In this document: one piece after another, positions 26,511 through 35,431 of the stretch | Layout of the letters: each line of letters starts with the position of its first letter | Numbering within the stretch: position 1 is the first letter of the stretch | Assembly (NCBI GenBank): GCA_016720465.1 | Contig: JADKKO010000004.1 | Span: 434,001-498,000 of the forward strand | Direction: 5' to 3' | DNA from: Holophagaceae bacterium | Lineage (GTDB): Bacteria > Acidobacteriota > Holophagae > Holophagales > Holophagaceae | Length of the DNA: 64,000 nt | Translations under genes and position numbers: made by a program | Notes under the pieces: model-generated | What the model saw: the letters and a program-made list of their open reading frames with translations, nothing else | What the model was told of the DNA's origin: nothing | The model's database searches: none

Positions 26511-28097
26511 ATGACCAACCCGAACACCCGACTGGATACAAGCCTGGATACCCATGTGGCCGAGCTTGCCGCCAAATACCGGCAGCTCGCCGCAGAGATG
26601 CTTCGCGAAGTCATCCGGATCCCCGCCGACTATGTGGGGAAACCCGAGGACGCGGGCGGCGACGCGCGATGCGGATTGTCCAACCACGAATTCCCGCGCA
26701 TTGAATACCTGCGAAAAAAGATCATCGAGATCAAAGCCGTGCGTAAACCCGAAGATGTCGGCTTCGATGATTTTGGCAACCTGGTGTGGGTGGTCGAGGA
26801 TCCCAACGATGGCATTCCCGCCGGACAGAAAAAGATCGTCTACCTCGATGGGCACACCGACACGGTGAAAGCGCTGCGTCCCCAGTGGCTCGACAAGATC
26901 GGCGGCGGCGTGGACGCCTACAACGGCCTGGTGGATCCCGCCAAGCTGGACAAGACCTTCCTCAAGAAGGAGCTGGGCTGGCTGCCGCCCGATTCCGAAT
27001 GGGAGCACCTGCTCTTCGGCCGTGGTTCCGCGGACCAGCTGGGCGGCGTCATCGCCGAAGCCGTGGCTACGAAAATCCTGCTGGAACTGGCACCCGAAGG
27101 CTCCCTCCGGGGCGTCATCGTGCGCGCCTACGCCACCGTGGCCGAAGAGGACAACGATGGCGGCGGCCCCATGTTCATCACCAGCAAGGTGCTGCCGGGC
27201 GCTCGGCCCGAGCTGATCCCCGACGTGGTGATCCTCACCGAAGGCACCGGCTGCTCGAAAAAGGGTGCGCTAGGGATCTACCGCGGCCAGCGCGGCCGCA
27301 TGCAGATCGAAGTCACGGTGACGGGCCGCTCCTGCCATGGTTCGATGCCTTGGGAAGGCTTGAATCCGCTGGAGTACAGCGGCGCGATCCTCAACGAAGC
27401 CGCGGAGAAATACGAGCAGCGCGTCGGCTTTCTCGACAATGAATTCCTTGGACATGGAACGCGCACCGCGTCCTGGGCCCGCCTCGACACGCCCAGCGAT
27501 TGCGCGGTGCCGGACCGCTTCGTCTTCCGGTTCGACCGCCGCTTGACGGTGGGCGAGACTCCGGACAAATCGGTGCAGGATGTCGAGGATCTGGCTGCCG
27601 TGGGAGCGGCGCGTGCCGCAGGTCTGAAGGTCGAAATCAATGTCCCGATCTACGATCAGCCCACCTGGAAAGGATTCGTCCTCAACAACCCGCAGGTCTA
27701 TCTCGGGTGGGTGACCCCCGAAGAGCATCCCGCGATCCAGGCCGCGGTGAGCACCTACAGATCCGTCATCAGCCCGCATGTGAAGGGCCAACGCGGCGAG
27801 GGGGGAACCATCCAAGCCGAGCCCAGGGTCGAGCGTTGGATCTTCTCCACCGACGGCGTCGGCTTCCCGGTGCCGAAAGATGACACCTCCATTCCGGTGA
27901 ACGCGGCGAAGCAGTGGGTGGTTTCCGGCGCCTACAAGCACCCGGCGATGTTCGGCCTCGGCCCCGGCATCGAACAGAACACCCACAAGATCGGCGAGTG
28001 TGTGGATCTCCGGGAGCTGCAACATTCCATCGCATTCCTAGCGCGCTTCCCGAGCGTGTTCGCGGGCCAACCGTGTGAATTCGGACTCAATCAATGA
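26511..28097 (+). CDS. ygeY: YgeY-family hydrolase (M20 peptidase-like)
   Basis: 528 residues. The M20 metallopeptidase core is recognisable: DGHTDTV (H115, D117), EEDNDGGGP for the general base and next ligand, RSCHGSMPWEGLNP in the lid, and a final HKIGE ligand. YgeY is an essential part of anaerobic purine breakdown, acting on a ureido/diamino-acid intermediate. The protein is about 120 residues longer than E. coli YgeY; extra sequence includes a segment after the first motif (about 121-170). Start ATG has GGAG. It follows xdhD by 31 bp. Confidence 0.85.
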   Translation: MTNPNTRLDTSLDTHVAELAAKYRQLAAEMLREVIRIPADYVGKPEDAGGDARCGLSNHEFPRIEYLRKKIIEIKAVRKPEDVGFDDFGNLVWVVEDPNDGIPAGQKKIVYLDGHTDTVKALRPQWLDKIGGGVDAYNGLVDPAKLDKTFLKKELGWLPPDSEWEHLLFGRGSADQLGGVIAEAVATKILLELAPEGSLRGVIVRAYATVAEEDNDGGGPMFITSKVLPGARPELIPDVVILTEGTGCSKKGALGIYRGQRGRMQIEVTVTGRSCHGSMPWEGLNPLEYSGAILNEAAEKYEQRVGFLDNEFLGHGTRTASWARLDTPSDCAVPDRFVFRFDRRLTVGETPDKSVQDVEDLAAVGAARAAGLKVEINVPIYDQPTWKGFVLNNPQVYLGWVTPEEHPAIQAAVSTYRSVISPHVKGQRGEGGTIQAEPRVERWIFSTDGVGFPVPKDDTSIPVNAAKQWVVSGAYKHPAMFGLGPGIEQNTHKIGECVDLRELQHSIAFLARFPSVFAGQPCEFGLNQ

Positions 28098-28108
28098 AGA
28101 AATGAAAT

Positions 28109-28238
28109 CACCGCCAAGACGCCAAGGCCGCCAAGAAAATACAACTCATGCACATTCTCCGGATTGATACCAAGTGAGAGCTCCCTGCTACGCATATCCG
28201 CACATGCTTTTCTTGGCGCCCTTGGCGTCTTGGCGGTG
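28109..28238. repeat. 130-bp inverted-repeat element made of CGCCAAG units
   Basis: Two 31-nt arms (28109-28139 and 28208-28238) are complementary except for one base. Each arm contains three tandem CGCCAAG units. The 68-nt centre has no ORF. The right arm is followed by a T run, so the hairpin could end transcription from ygeY or attenuate ygfK. It may be a non-autonomous mobile repeat. Confidence 0.65.
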
Positions 28239-28293
28239 AATCTTTTTTAGCAACAAATTGGTAATACCCAACATCCCTCTGGAGCCAGACACC

Positions 28294-31200
28294 ATGGAAA
28301 AGGCCTTCCGCACGGCGCCGCTGGGGCTGCTGGCCCGCTGGATTTTCAGCGAGCTCCAGCGCAGCGAGAGCGTGCTGGGCATTCCCAAGCAGAATTTCCA
28401 GGTGCCTGGCCCGAGGCTGGTGTCGCAGCTCTTCGGCCGCACTCTGGCCGCGCCGCTAGGTGTCGCCGCCGGTCCCCACAGCCAGCTTTCCCAGAACATC
28501 GTCGCCAGCTGGCTGTGCGGAGCGCGCTTCATCGAGCTGAAAACCGTCCAGATCCTGGATGAAATCGCGGTGAGCAAGCCCTGCATCGATGCCGCGGACG
28601 AAACCTACAACTGCGAGTGGTCCCAGGAGCTGAAACTTGAGCAGTCCTTCGACGAGTACCTGAACGGCTGGGTGCTGGTGCATGCGCTGGCGCACCGCCT
28701 GGGCCTCCCGAAACCCGGCATGCTCTTCAACATGAGCGTGGGCTACAACCTGGAGGGCATCCAGCACGAGCGGGTGCAGCGCTTCATCGCCTCCATGCGC
28801 GACGCGAGCGAATTCCTTCCCGCGGCCATCGAAACCGTGGCGAAGGTCTATCCCGGCGTCCGCGATATCGAGATTCCGCACCAGCTTTCCAACCACATCA
28901 CGCTTTCGACGATGCACGGCTGCCCTCCGGCGGAGATCGAGCGCATCGGTAGGCACCTGCTCCTGGATCTCGGCGTCGAAACCTGGGTGAAGCTCAATCC
29001 GACCTTGTTGGGTCCGGCGCGATTGCGCGGCTTGCTCAACCAGACCCTTGGCTTCGCGATCGAAGTTCCCGATGCGGCCTTCGAGCACGACCCGGTTTTC
29101 GAAGATGCGATCGAGATGCTCAAGAATCTCGCTCAAGTGGCCACCGACTGCGGCCGGAGTTTCGGCATCAAGCTCTCCAACACCCTGGAAGTGGCGAACA
29201 AGAGGCCCATCTTTCCGCCCAACGAAAAAATGATGTACCTGTCCGGCAGAGCCTTGCACCCGCTGACGTTGAAGCTGGCCGAAATGGTCACGAACGAGTT
29301 GGACGGCGTGGTTCCCATCAGTTTCTGCGGCGGGGCCGACGCCCACAATTTCGCCGATCTGGTGGCGGATGGCTTGTCGCCCATCACGGTCTGCACGGAC
29401 CTTCTGAAACCTGGTGGTTTCGCGCGCCTGCAACAATATCTGGTCAATCTCGAAGGGGCCATGACGCGCGTCGGCGCGAACAACCTTGACGCCTTCGTGC
29501 ACGCAAGTTCCGGAGGCAAGGGCGCGCGCTTCAACCTGTCCCATCACGCCGCCGCCGTAGCCATAGATCCGCGCTACGCCCGCAGCGAACGACCGCTCAC
29601 CTTCAAGGGCGACCGGCCGTTGGGGCACTTCGATTGCATCGCGGCGCCTTGCCAGGACGCCTGCCCCACCCATCAGAACATCCCGGATTACCTGTGGCAC
29701 GTCGCCCATGGCAATCCCTCCGAAGCGATGGACGTCATCCTCCGCACCAACCCCCAGCCCGGCATCACCGGCAGCGTCTGCGACCGCCCCTGCATCGAAC
29801 GCTGTGTCCGCAATTTCTACGACGGCCCCGTCGCCATCCGGGAAATCAAGCGCTTCGCCTTCGAGCATGGTGAGGTTCCGGTCGAGAAATGCGGACCGAA
29901 TCTCGGCGTGAAGGTGGCTATCATCGGCGCGGGCCCCGCAGGCCTTTCGGCGGCCTACTACCTGGCCAAGATGGGCTTCGATGCGGAGGTCTTCGAAGCG
30001 AAAACCGAACTGGGCGGCATGGTGAGCGGCGTCATTCCGGGCTACCGCCTGACCACATCGGCGATCGAAGGCGACCTTGAACGCCTCCGCCAGTTGGGTG
30101 TTCGGTTCCATATGGGAACAGCCATCGGCCGGGATCTGCCCTTCGAGGAACTACGCGGGGGTTATCCCTATGTCTTCCTCAGCATTGGCGCCCAAAAGGG
30201 CAAACGGCTGGACATCCCGGGAGAGAATGCACCCGCCGTCATGGATGCGCTCGATTTCCTGGACAAGGTGCGGGCTGAAGAACCCATGGATTTGGGAAAG
30301 CGGATCTTGATCATCGGGGCCGGGAATTCTGCCATGGACGCGGTCCGGTCAGCCCGGCGCCTGGTGAAGGATGCCGAGGTGTCCCTAGTCTACCGGCGCA
30401 CCCGGGCGCAGATGCCCGCGGACGCAGAGGAAGTCCACGACTGCATCAAGGAGAACATCGGCCTGCGCGATCTACTCGCACCTGCGCGTGTACTTACCGA
30501 GAACGGCAAAGTCGTAGGCCTGGCCTGCACGCGCATGAAGCTCGGCGAGCCAGATGCTTCGGGTCGCCCACGGCCGGTGCCCATGCATGCTCCCGGTCAT
30601 CCCGAGAGCGAAGAGATACTGCCTGCCGACACCATCATCCCGGCCATCGGGCAGGAACCTGTTCTGGATTTCTTGGATGGACTCGAGCTGAAACGCAACC
30701 GCGACAACTCCTTCACGGTGGATCCGGAAACCTGCGAAACCAGCGTGCCAGGCCTCTTCGCGGGCGGAGATGTCGTGCGCGGCGCGGCCTCGATCATCAA
30801 GGCCATCGCCGATGGACGGGCGGTCGCCTTGGCCATCGGCCGGCGCCATGGCCTGGAGCCAGTGCCCGAACCACTGCTCGATAAACATGTGCCGACCAGC
30901 GCCTTGATGGAGAAAAAAGGACGCCTGGATGCACCCCAACTGGTGCCCGTGCTGCCCGTCACCGAGCGCGGTGGTTTCGCTGAGGTCGCCCAAACATTCA
31001 GTCCCGCGGCTGCCCAGTTGGAAGCCAGCCGCTGCCTGGACTGCGATGATGTCTGCAGCCTCTGTGTGACTGTGTGCCCCAACCGCGCGAATCTCGCCTA
31101 CGGAATGGCGCCGCTCAAGGTGAAGTGGCCTTCCCTGGTCGTCCGAAATGGCCAGCCCGTGGCGGAAGGAAGCAAGTCCTTTGCGATCGATCAGGAGGTC

Positions 31201-31620
31201 CAGATCATCAATATCGCCGACTTCTGCAATGAGTGCGGCAATTGCACGACCTTCTGCCCGACCTCGGGCGCGCCTTACAAGGACAAGCCGCGCTTCTGGA
31301 TCGACCGAGAGGGATTCGAGGAAGCCAAGGACGATCGATTCCGCATGGAACAACCTGGCGAAGGGCTGCGGATCGAGGCCCGGCTTCACGGTTCGACGCA
31401 TTGGCTGGAACGCCAAAAGAATGTGATCGAGCACCGCACGACAGAATGGATCGCCTGCTTCAAACGCGATTCTTTTGAATTCCTGGGCATCGAACTGCTT
31501 GGTCCGCTTGGCGAAGGAAGGATCCTGGATCTTTCACCCTGCGCGACCCTCATCGCGCTTCTCAATGCTGAATCGGTGCTTCCCGTTGATGAGATCCAAC
31601 CAGTGGAAACACGGCCATGA
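28294..31620 (+). CDS. ygfK: YgfK-family multidomain iron-sulfur flavoprotein
   Basis: 1108 residues. An N-terminal dihydroorotate/dihydropyrimidine-dehydrogenase-like barrel (about 1-440) is followed by a GltD-type Fe-S helical domain (APCQDACPTHQ; CDRPCIERC), FAD-binding Rossmann motif VAIIGAGPAGLSAAY (about 540), NAD(P)H motif ILIIGAGNSAMDA (about 671), FAGGDVVRGA (about 821), and two 4Fe-4S sites (CSLCVTVCP about 918; CNECGNCTTFCP about 977). Annotated historically as a selenate reductase subunit, but tied to purine catabolism. It likely transfers electrons to reduce a purine-derived ring. Start at 28294 has GGAG; a TTG 36 bases earlier is less likely. Confidence 0.9.
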   Translation: MEKAFRTAPLGLLARWIFSELQRSESVLGIPKQNFQVPGPRLVSQLFGRTLAAPLGVAAGPHSQLSQNIVASWLCGARFIELKTVQILDEIAVSKPCIDAADETYNCEWSQELKLEQSFDEYLNGWVLVHALAHRLGLPKPGMLFNMSVGYNLEGIQHERVQRFIASMRDASEFLPAAIETVAKVYPGVRDIEIPHQLSNHITLSTMHGCPPAEIERIGRHLLLDLGVETWVKLNPTLLGPARLRGLLNQTLGFAIEVPDAAFEHDPVFEDAIEMLKNLAQVATDCGRSFGIKLSNTLEVANKRPIFPPNEKMMYLSGRALHPLTLKLAEMVTNELDGVVPISFCGGADAHNFADLVADGLSPITVCTDLLKPGGFARLQQYLVNLEGAMTRVGANNLDAFVHASSGGKGARFNLSHHAAAVAIDPRYARSERPLTFKGDRPLGHFDCIAAPCQDACPTHQNIPDYLWHVAHGNPSEAMDVILRTNPQPGITGSVCDRPCIERCVRNFYDGPVAIREIKRFAFEHGEVPVEKCGPNLGVKVAIIGAGPAGLSAAYYLAKMGFDAEVFEAKTELGGMVSGVIPGYRLTTSAIEGDLERLRQLGVRFHMGTAIGRDLPFEELRGGYPYVFLSIGAQKGKRLDIPGENAPAVMDALDFLDKVRAEEPMDLGKRILIIGAGNSAMDAVRSARRLVKDAEVSLVYRRTRAQMPADAEEVHDCIKENIGLRDLLAPARVLTENGKVVGLACTRMKLGEPDASGRPRPVPMHAPGHPESEEILPADTIIPAIGQEPVLDFLDGLELKRNRDNSFTVDPETCETSVPGLFAGGDVVRGAASIIKAIADGRAVALAIGRRHGLEPVPEPLLDKHVPTSALMEKKGRLDAPQLVPVLPVTERGGFAEVAQTFSPAAAQLEASRCLDCDDVCSLCVTVCPNRANLAYGMAPLKVKWPSLVVRNGQPVAEGSKSFAIDQEVQIINIADFCNECGNCTTFCPTSGAPYKDKPRFWIDREGFEEAKDDRFRMEQPGEGLRIEARLHGSTHWLERQKNVIEHRTTEWIACFKRDSFEFLGIELLGPLGEGRILDLSPCATLIALLNAESVLPVDEIQPVETRP

Positions 31621-32831
31621 CTTCCTTCCTCTATCGCTGCACGGACTGCGACCGCGAATATGCGCGGGAATCCGTACGCTACCTCTGCCCCGAATGCGGA
31701 AAGATCTACAAACCCGGCATTCCGTTGGTGGGTGTGCTGGAAGTGGTGTTCGACTACGCGGCGATCCGAGAAGGATTCGACCGCCTAGATCCCGATTGGC
31801 AGCTCTTCTGCGCGGTGGAGCAGGTATTCCATCCACCCCTGGCCGTGGGCAACACGCCTTTGGCGGAGGTGGCGCGTCTGGGCACGGAACTAGGTCTATC
31901 CCATCTCTGGGTGAAGAATGATGGTTTGAATCCCAGCGGCAGCCTGAAGGACCGCGCCTCCTTCCTGGTGGCCGCTGAAGCGACGCGCATCGGGGAGCAT
32001 CGCATCGTGGCCGCTTCCACGGGCAATGCAGCCTCGGCCCTGGCGGCGGTATGCGCCTCCGCGGGTCTGGAGGCCCTAATCTTCGTTCCCGAAAAAGCCC
32101 CCAAGGCCAAGCTCGTGCAGATGGTGCTCGCGGGCGCGAAGGTGGTGCCGGTGAAGGGCACCTATGATGATGCTTTCCGACTGAGCCTGGAGTACACCGC
32201 CCAGCGCGGGGGCCTTAACCGCAACACGGCCTACCATCCCCTCACCCTGGAAGGAAAGAAGACCGCGGGTCTGGAGATCTGGGCCCAGCTGGGCTTCCAG
32301 GTGCCCGACGCGATTCTCGTCTCCGTGGGGGATGGCGTCATCCTCGGCGGCGTCCACAAAGCCTTCGTAGACCTCCAGCGGGCAGGGCTCATCCAGAACC
32401 TTCCACGGCTCATCGGCGTGCAGGCGGAAAGGTCCGATGCCATCCACCGCTATGTTCAGACCGGAATCTATTCCGACGCGCCGGATCCATCCACCCGGGC
32501 TGATTCCATTTCCGTCGTCTGCCCGAGCAACGCCCATGGCGCCCGTAGATCCATCCTGGAAAGCAAGGGCCTCACGCTCACCGTCAGCGACGATGAAATC
32601 CTGCAGGCCCAAGCGCAGCTCTTGAGCCGCACGGGCATCTTCACGGAGCCCGCCGGCGCCACGGCCCTGGCGGGACTGGTCAAGCTCCAGGCCGGTCCCG
32701 ACCGCCTGGATGCCAGCGCTCGCGTGGTGATACTCGCCACCGGACACGGGCTGAAGGATGTGGAGGCGCCTCTGTCCCGGGTGTCGATCCCCGCAGCCAT
32801 CGAACCGATGTTGGAAGCCGTGGACGTATGA
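31617..32831 (+). CDS. Threonine-synthase-like PLP enzyme with N-terminal zinc finger
   Basis: 404 residues. Cys4 zinc finger at C8, C11, C24 and C27, then a fold-type II PLP core: GLNPSGSLKDRASFL (PLP lysine near residue 111), AASTGNAASALAA phosphate-binding loop, and a late Gly-rich stretch. Closest in pattern to threonine synthases and related beta-family lyases. Start overlaps the ygfK stop in ATGA, and its own stop overlaps the hydantoinase start, so it is tightly embedded in the cluster. It has no counterpart in the E. coli locus; it may cleave or deaminate a pathway amino acid. Confidence 0.82.
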   Translation: MTSFLYRCTDCDREYARESVRYLCPECGKIYKPGIPLVGVLEVVFDYAAIREGFDRLDPDWQLFCAVEQVFHPPLAVGNTPLAEVARLGTELGLSHLWVKNDGLNPSGSLKDRASFLVAAEATRIGEHRIVAASTGNAASALAAVCASAGLEALIFVPEKAPKAKLVQMVLAGAKVVPVKGTYDDAFRLSLEYTAQRGGLNRNTAYHPLTLEGKKTAGLEIWAQLGFQVPDAILVSVGDGVILGGVHKAFVDLQRAGLIQNLPRLIGVQAERSDAIHRYVQTGIYSDAPDPSTRADSISVVCPSNAHGARRSILESKGLTLTVSDDEILQAQAQLLSRTGIFTEPAGATALAGLVKLQAGPDRLDASARVVILATGHGLKDVEAPLSRVSIPAAIEPMLEAVDV

Positions 32832-34183
32832 GAACGCTCATCCGAAACGGTCGCGTGGCTTTCGAGGATCGCCTTGAGGACTCGGATCTGCTTTTGGAGA
32901 ATGGCCGTATCGCTGCCATCGGCCGGAACCTTGGCAGCGCCGATCGAGTGGTGGATGCGGGCGGTTGCTACGTGCTGCCCGGCTTCATTGATTTCCACAC
33001 GCACGTGGGCGACCGCATCGGCGACTTCGAGCTGGCGGATGACTACGAATCCGGCACGCGCATCGGGATCCTGAACGGCATCACCACGCTGTGCACCTTT
33101 GTGACCCAGGGATCGGATGGATCGCAAGAATCCCTGCGTCAGGCCCTCCAGCGCGCCCACGCTCGCGCCAAGGGACACTGCCATTCCGATGTGGCCTGGC
33201 ACCTCACGCCGACCACCTTCGAGCGTGAGGATTGGCATGATCTGGAGAGCCTCGTCTGGGCGGGGTACCGCACCCTGAAGTTCTACACGACTTACAGAAA
33301 CGCGGGACTTTTCACGGATCAGGCGCGTCTCGAAGAGCTTTTCCAACGTCTCGGGCCCACCGGCGCGCGCTTTCTCGTGCACTGCGAGGACGACGAGTTG
33401 ATGGCCGCGGTGGATACCTCGATGCTCGATCTGTCTCGCGCGTCGAGCCACGCGCGCCTGCGACCCGAAAAAGCTGAAATCCGCACCGTGGATGCGCTCA
33501 TCACGCTGGCGGCCCGCTGCGACGTCTCCCTGCACGTGGTCCATGTATCCACCGTGTCCGCCGCGATGCGCATCAAGGGCGCCCATGACCACCAGGACCT
33601 CACGTGTGAAACCTGCCCCCAGTATCTTTGGCTGGATGACAGCTGGCTGGATCGCGCCGACGGCCATCGTTGGATCTGCTCGCCGCCGCTGAGGGGTGAC
33701 CGCCTGCATTTTCGGCGGCTGGCACGCGCTGGTGTTTTCGATCTCATCGCCACGGACCACTGCGCCTTTTGCTGCGCGGACAAGGACGCCTGGGACGGTA
33801 AGGACATCCGCACGGTGGCCAATGGACTCGGCGGCCTTGGCGCTTTGGCCCACCTTGCGTGGAAGCTCTGGGAGGACGAGCCTGATCGCGCCGCCCAGGA
33901 GCTGGCGTTGCGCCTGGCGCTGAACCCTGCGGCCCGTCTGGGCATGTCCCACCGCAAGGGTTCCCTGCACGTGGGCCTGGATGCCGATGTGGTGATCCTG
34001 GACCCCAAGGGTCCCGAGCGGCCCATCCGTTCCTCTTCCGCCGACACCTTCGAGGCCTACCCGGGGTTCACGTCTACCCTGGCCTTCCGGCATGTGTTCC
34101 TCAGGGGCGAATCCCTCGTCGAGGGCGGCGAGCTGACGCACGCCGACCGACCGCTAGGACAGGCGCTGCAAGGTCCGGCCTGA
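32828..34183 (+). CDS. hyuA: Hydantoinase / dihydropyrimidinase-like amidohydrolase
   Basis: 451 residues. Metal-dependent cyclic amidase with all expected ligands: H57 and H59 (DFHTHV), the carboxylated lysine K151 (TLKFYTTY), H185 (LVHCEDD), H239 (HVVHVS) and D310 (IATDHCAF). Opens a cyclic ureide (hydantoin- or dihydropyrimidine-like) to the carbamoyl amino acid in the purine route. Start overlaps the upstream gene by 4 nt (ATGA), implying translational coupling. The symbol follows E. coli hyuA of the purine locus; exact substrate is inferred. Confidence 0.87.
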   Translation: MRTLIRNGRVAFEDRLEDSDLLLENGRIAAIGRNLGSADRVVDAGGCYVLPGFIDFHTHVGDRIGDFELADDYESGTRIGILNGITTLCTFVTQGSDGSQESLRQALQRAHARAKGHCHSDVAWHLTPTTFEREDWHDLESLVWAGYRTLKFYTTYRNAGLFTDQARLEELFQRLGPTGARFLVHCEDDELMAAVDTSMLDLSRASSHARLRPEKAEIRTVDALITLAARCDVSLHVVHVSTVSAAMRIKGAHDHQDLTCETCPQYLWLDDSWLDRADGHRWICSPPLRGDRLHFRRLARAGVFDLIATDHCAFCCADKDAWDGKDIRTVANGLGGLGALAHLAWKLWEDEPDRAAQELALRLALNPAARLGMSHRKGSLHVGLDADVVILDPKGPERPIRSSSADTFEAYPGFTSTLAFRHVFLRGESLVEGGELTHADRPLGQALQGPA

Positions 34184-34226
34184 GGCCACCCTTCTTGAAT
34201 CGATATCCACTACACAGGAGCAACCC

Positions 34227-35420
34227 ATGCCCTCCCCCGCCATCCACGAACACCTGGCCGCCTTCCGGGCCCTCAAGACCGATCTCTTCCAGAAGGACTT
34301 CCTGCTGACCTGGGAGCATCCCACCGAAGAGATCCAAGCCATCCTCACCCTGGCGGAAATCCTCAAGCGGCTGCATCAGGAGGGCTTCTCCTACCGCGCC
34401 TTCGACACGGGCCTGGCCATCTCGATCTTCCGGGACAACTCCACCCGCACGCGTTTCTCCTTCGCGTCCGCCGCCAGCGCCATGGGCTTCTCGCTCTCCG
34501 ACCTGGACGAGGAGAAGAGCCAGGTGGCCCACGGCGAGACCGTGCGCGAAACCGCCAACATGATCAGTTTCCTCACTGAAGTCATCGGCATCCGCGACGA
34601 CATGTTCCTGGGAGAAGGCAACTCCTACATGCGCGAAGTGGGCGAGGCACTCACCGACGGCGCCGAACAGGGCGTGCTGCACCGCCGCCCCAGCCTCATC
34701 AACCTGCAGTGCGATATCGACCACCCCACCCAATCCCTGGCGGATCTGGCCTGGCTAAAGAAACACTTCGGCAGCCTGGAGAATCTCAAAGGCAAGAAGA
34801 TCGCCATGTCCTGGGCCTACAGCCCGAGTTACGGCAAGCCGCTGTCCGTGCCCCAGGGCATCATCGGCCTGATGACACGCTTCGGCATGGACGTAAGCCT
34901 GGCCCATCCCGAGGGTTATGGGCTGATCCCGGAAGTCGTGGAAATCGCAAAGAAGAATGCGGCGGAAAGCGGCGGCAGCTTCGAAACCGTGAACAGCATG
35001 GAGGCAGCATTCAAGGGTGCCCACATCGTCTATCCCAAGTCCTGGGCGCCTTTCCACGTCATGCAGCAGCGCACGAAATTGCTGAAATCCTCCGACAGGG
35101 AAGGCCTGAAGTCCCTGGAGAAGGAGTGCCTAACCAATAACGCCAAGTTCAAGCACTGGGAATGCGACCGCGCCAAGATGGATCTCACCCATGACAAGCA
35201 AGCGCTCTACATGCACTGCCTGCCCGCGGACATCACCGACGTGAGTTGCGACGCGGGCGAAGTCTCCAAGGAAGTCTTCGACCAGTACCGCATTCCGACC
35301 TACCACGAAGCCGCCTACAAGCCCTTCGTCATCAGCGCGCTGATGTTCCTCACGCGCCTGAAGGATCCCGGCGCCAAGCTCGAAACCATCGTTAGGCGCG
35401 CCAAGCGACTGAGTCTTTAG
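34227..35420 (+). CDS. ygeW: Knotted carbamoyltransferase YgeW
   Basis: 397 residues of the aspartate/ornithine carbamoyltransferase superfamily. Carbamoyl-phosphate site STRTRFSF (72-79), DIDHPTQSLADL, and HCLPADITD are visible. The family is named for a knotted C-terminal domain, and it acts in the purine pathway by moving a carbamoyl group between a ureido-amino acid and phosphate, which could yield carbamoyl phosphate for ATP. No carbamate kinase is encoded within the window. Start ATG has AGGAG at good spacing. Confidence 0.9.
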   Translation: MPSPAIHEHLAAFRALKTDLFQKDFLLTWEHPTEEIQAILTLAEILKRLHQEGFSYRAFDTGLAISIFRDNSTRTRFSFASAASAMGFSLSDLDEEKSQVAHGETVRETANMISFLTEVIGIRDDMFLGEGNSYMREVGEALTDGAEQGVLHRRPSLINLQCDIDHPTQSLADLAWLKKHFGSLENLKGKKIAMSWAYSPSYGKPLSVPQGIIGLMTRFGMDVSLAHPEGYGLIPEVVEIAKKNAAESGGSFETVNSMEAAFKGAHIVYPKSWAPFHVMQQRTKLLKSSDREGLKSLEKECLTNNAKFKHWECDRAKMDLTHDKQALYMHCLPADITDVSCDAGEVSKEVFDQYRIPTYHEAAYKPFVISALMFLTRLKDPGAKLETIVRRAKRLSL

Positions 35421-35431
35421 GGAGTATGGAC

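Noticed and set aside
28098..28293. CRISPR array in the repeated CGCCAAG tract
   Set aside because: Units are 8-9 bp, adjacent without spacers, and arranged as one inverted repeat.
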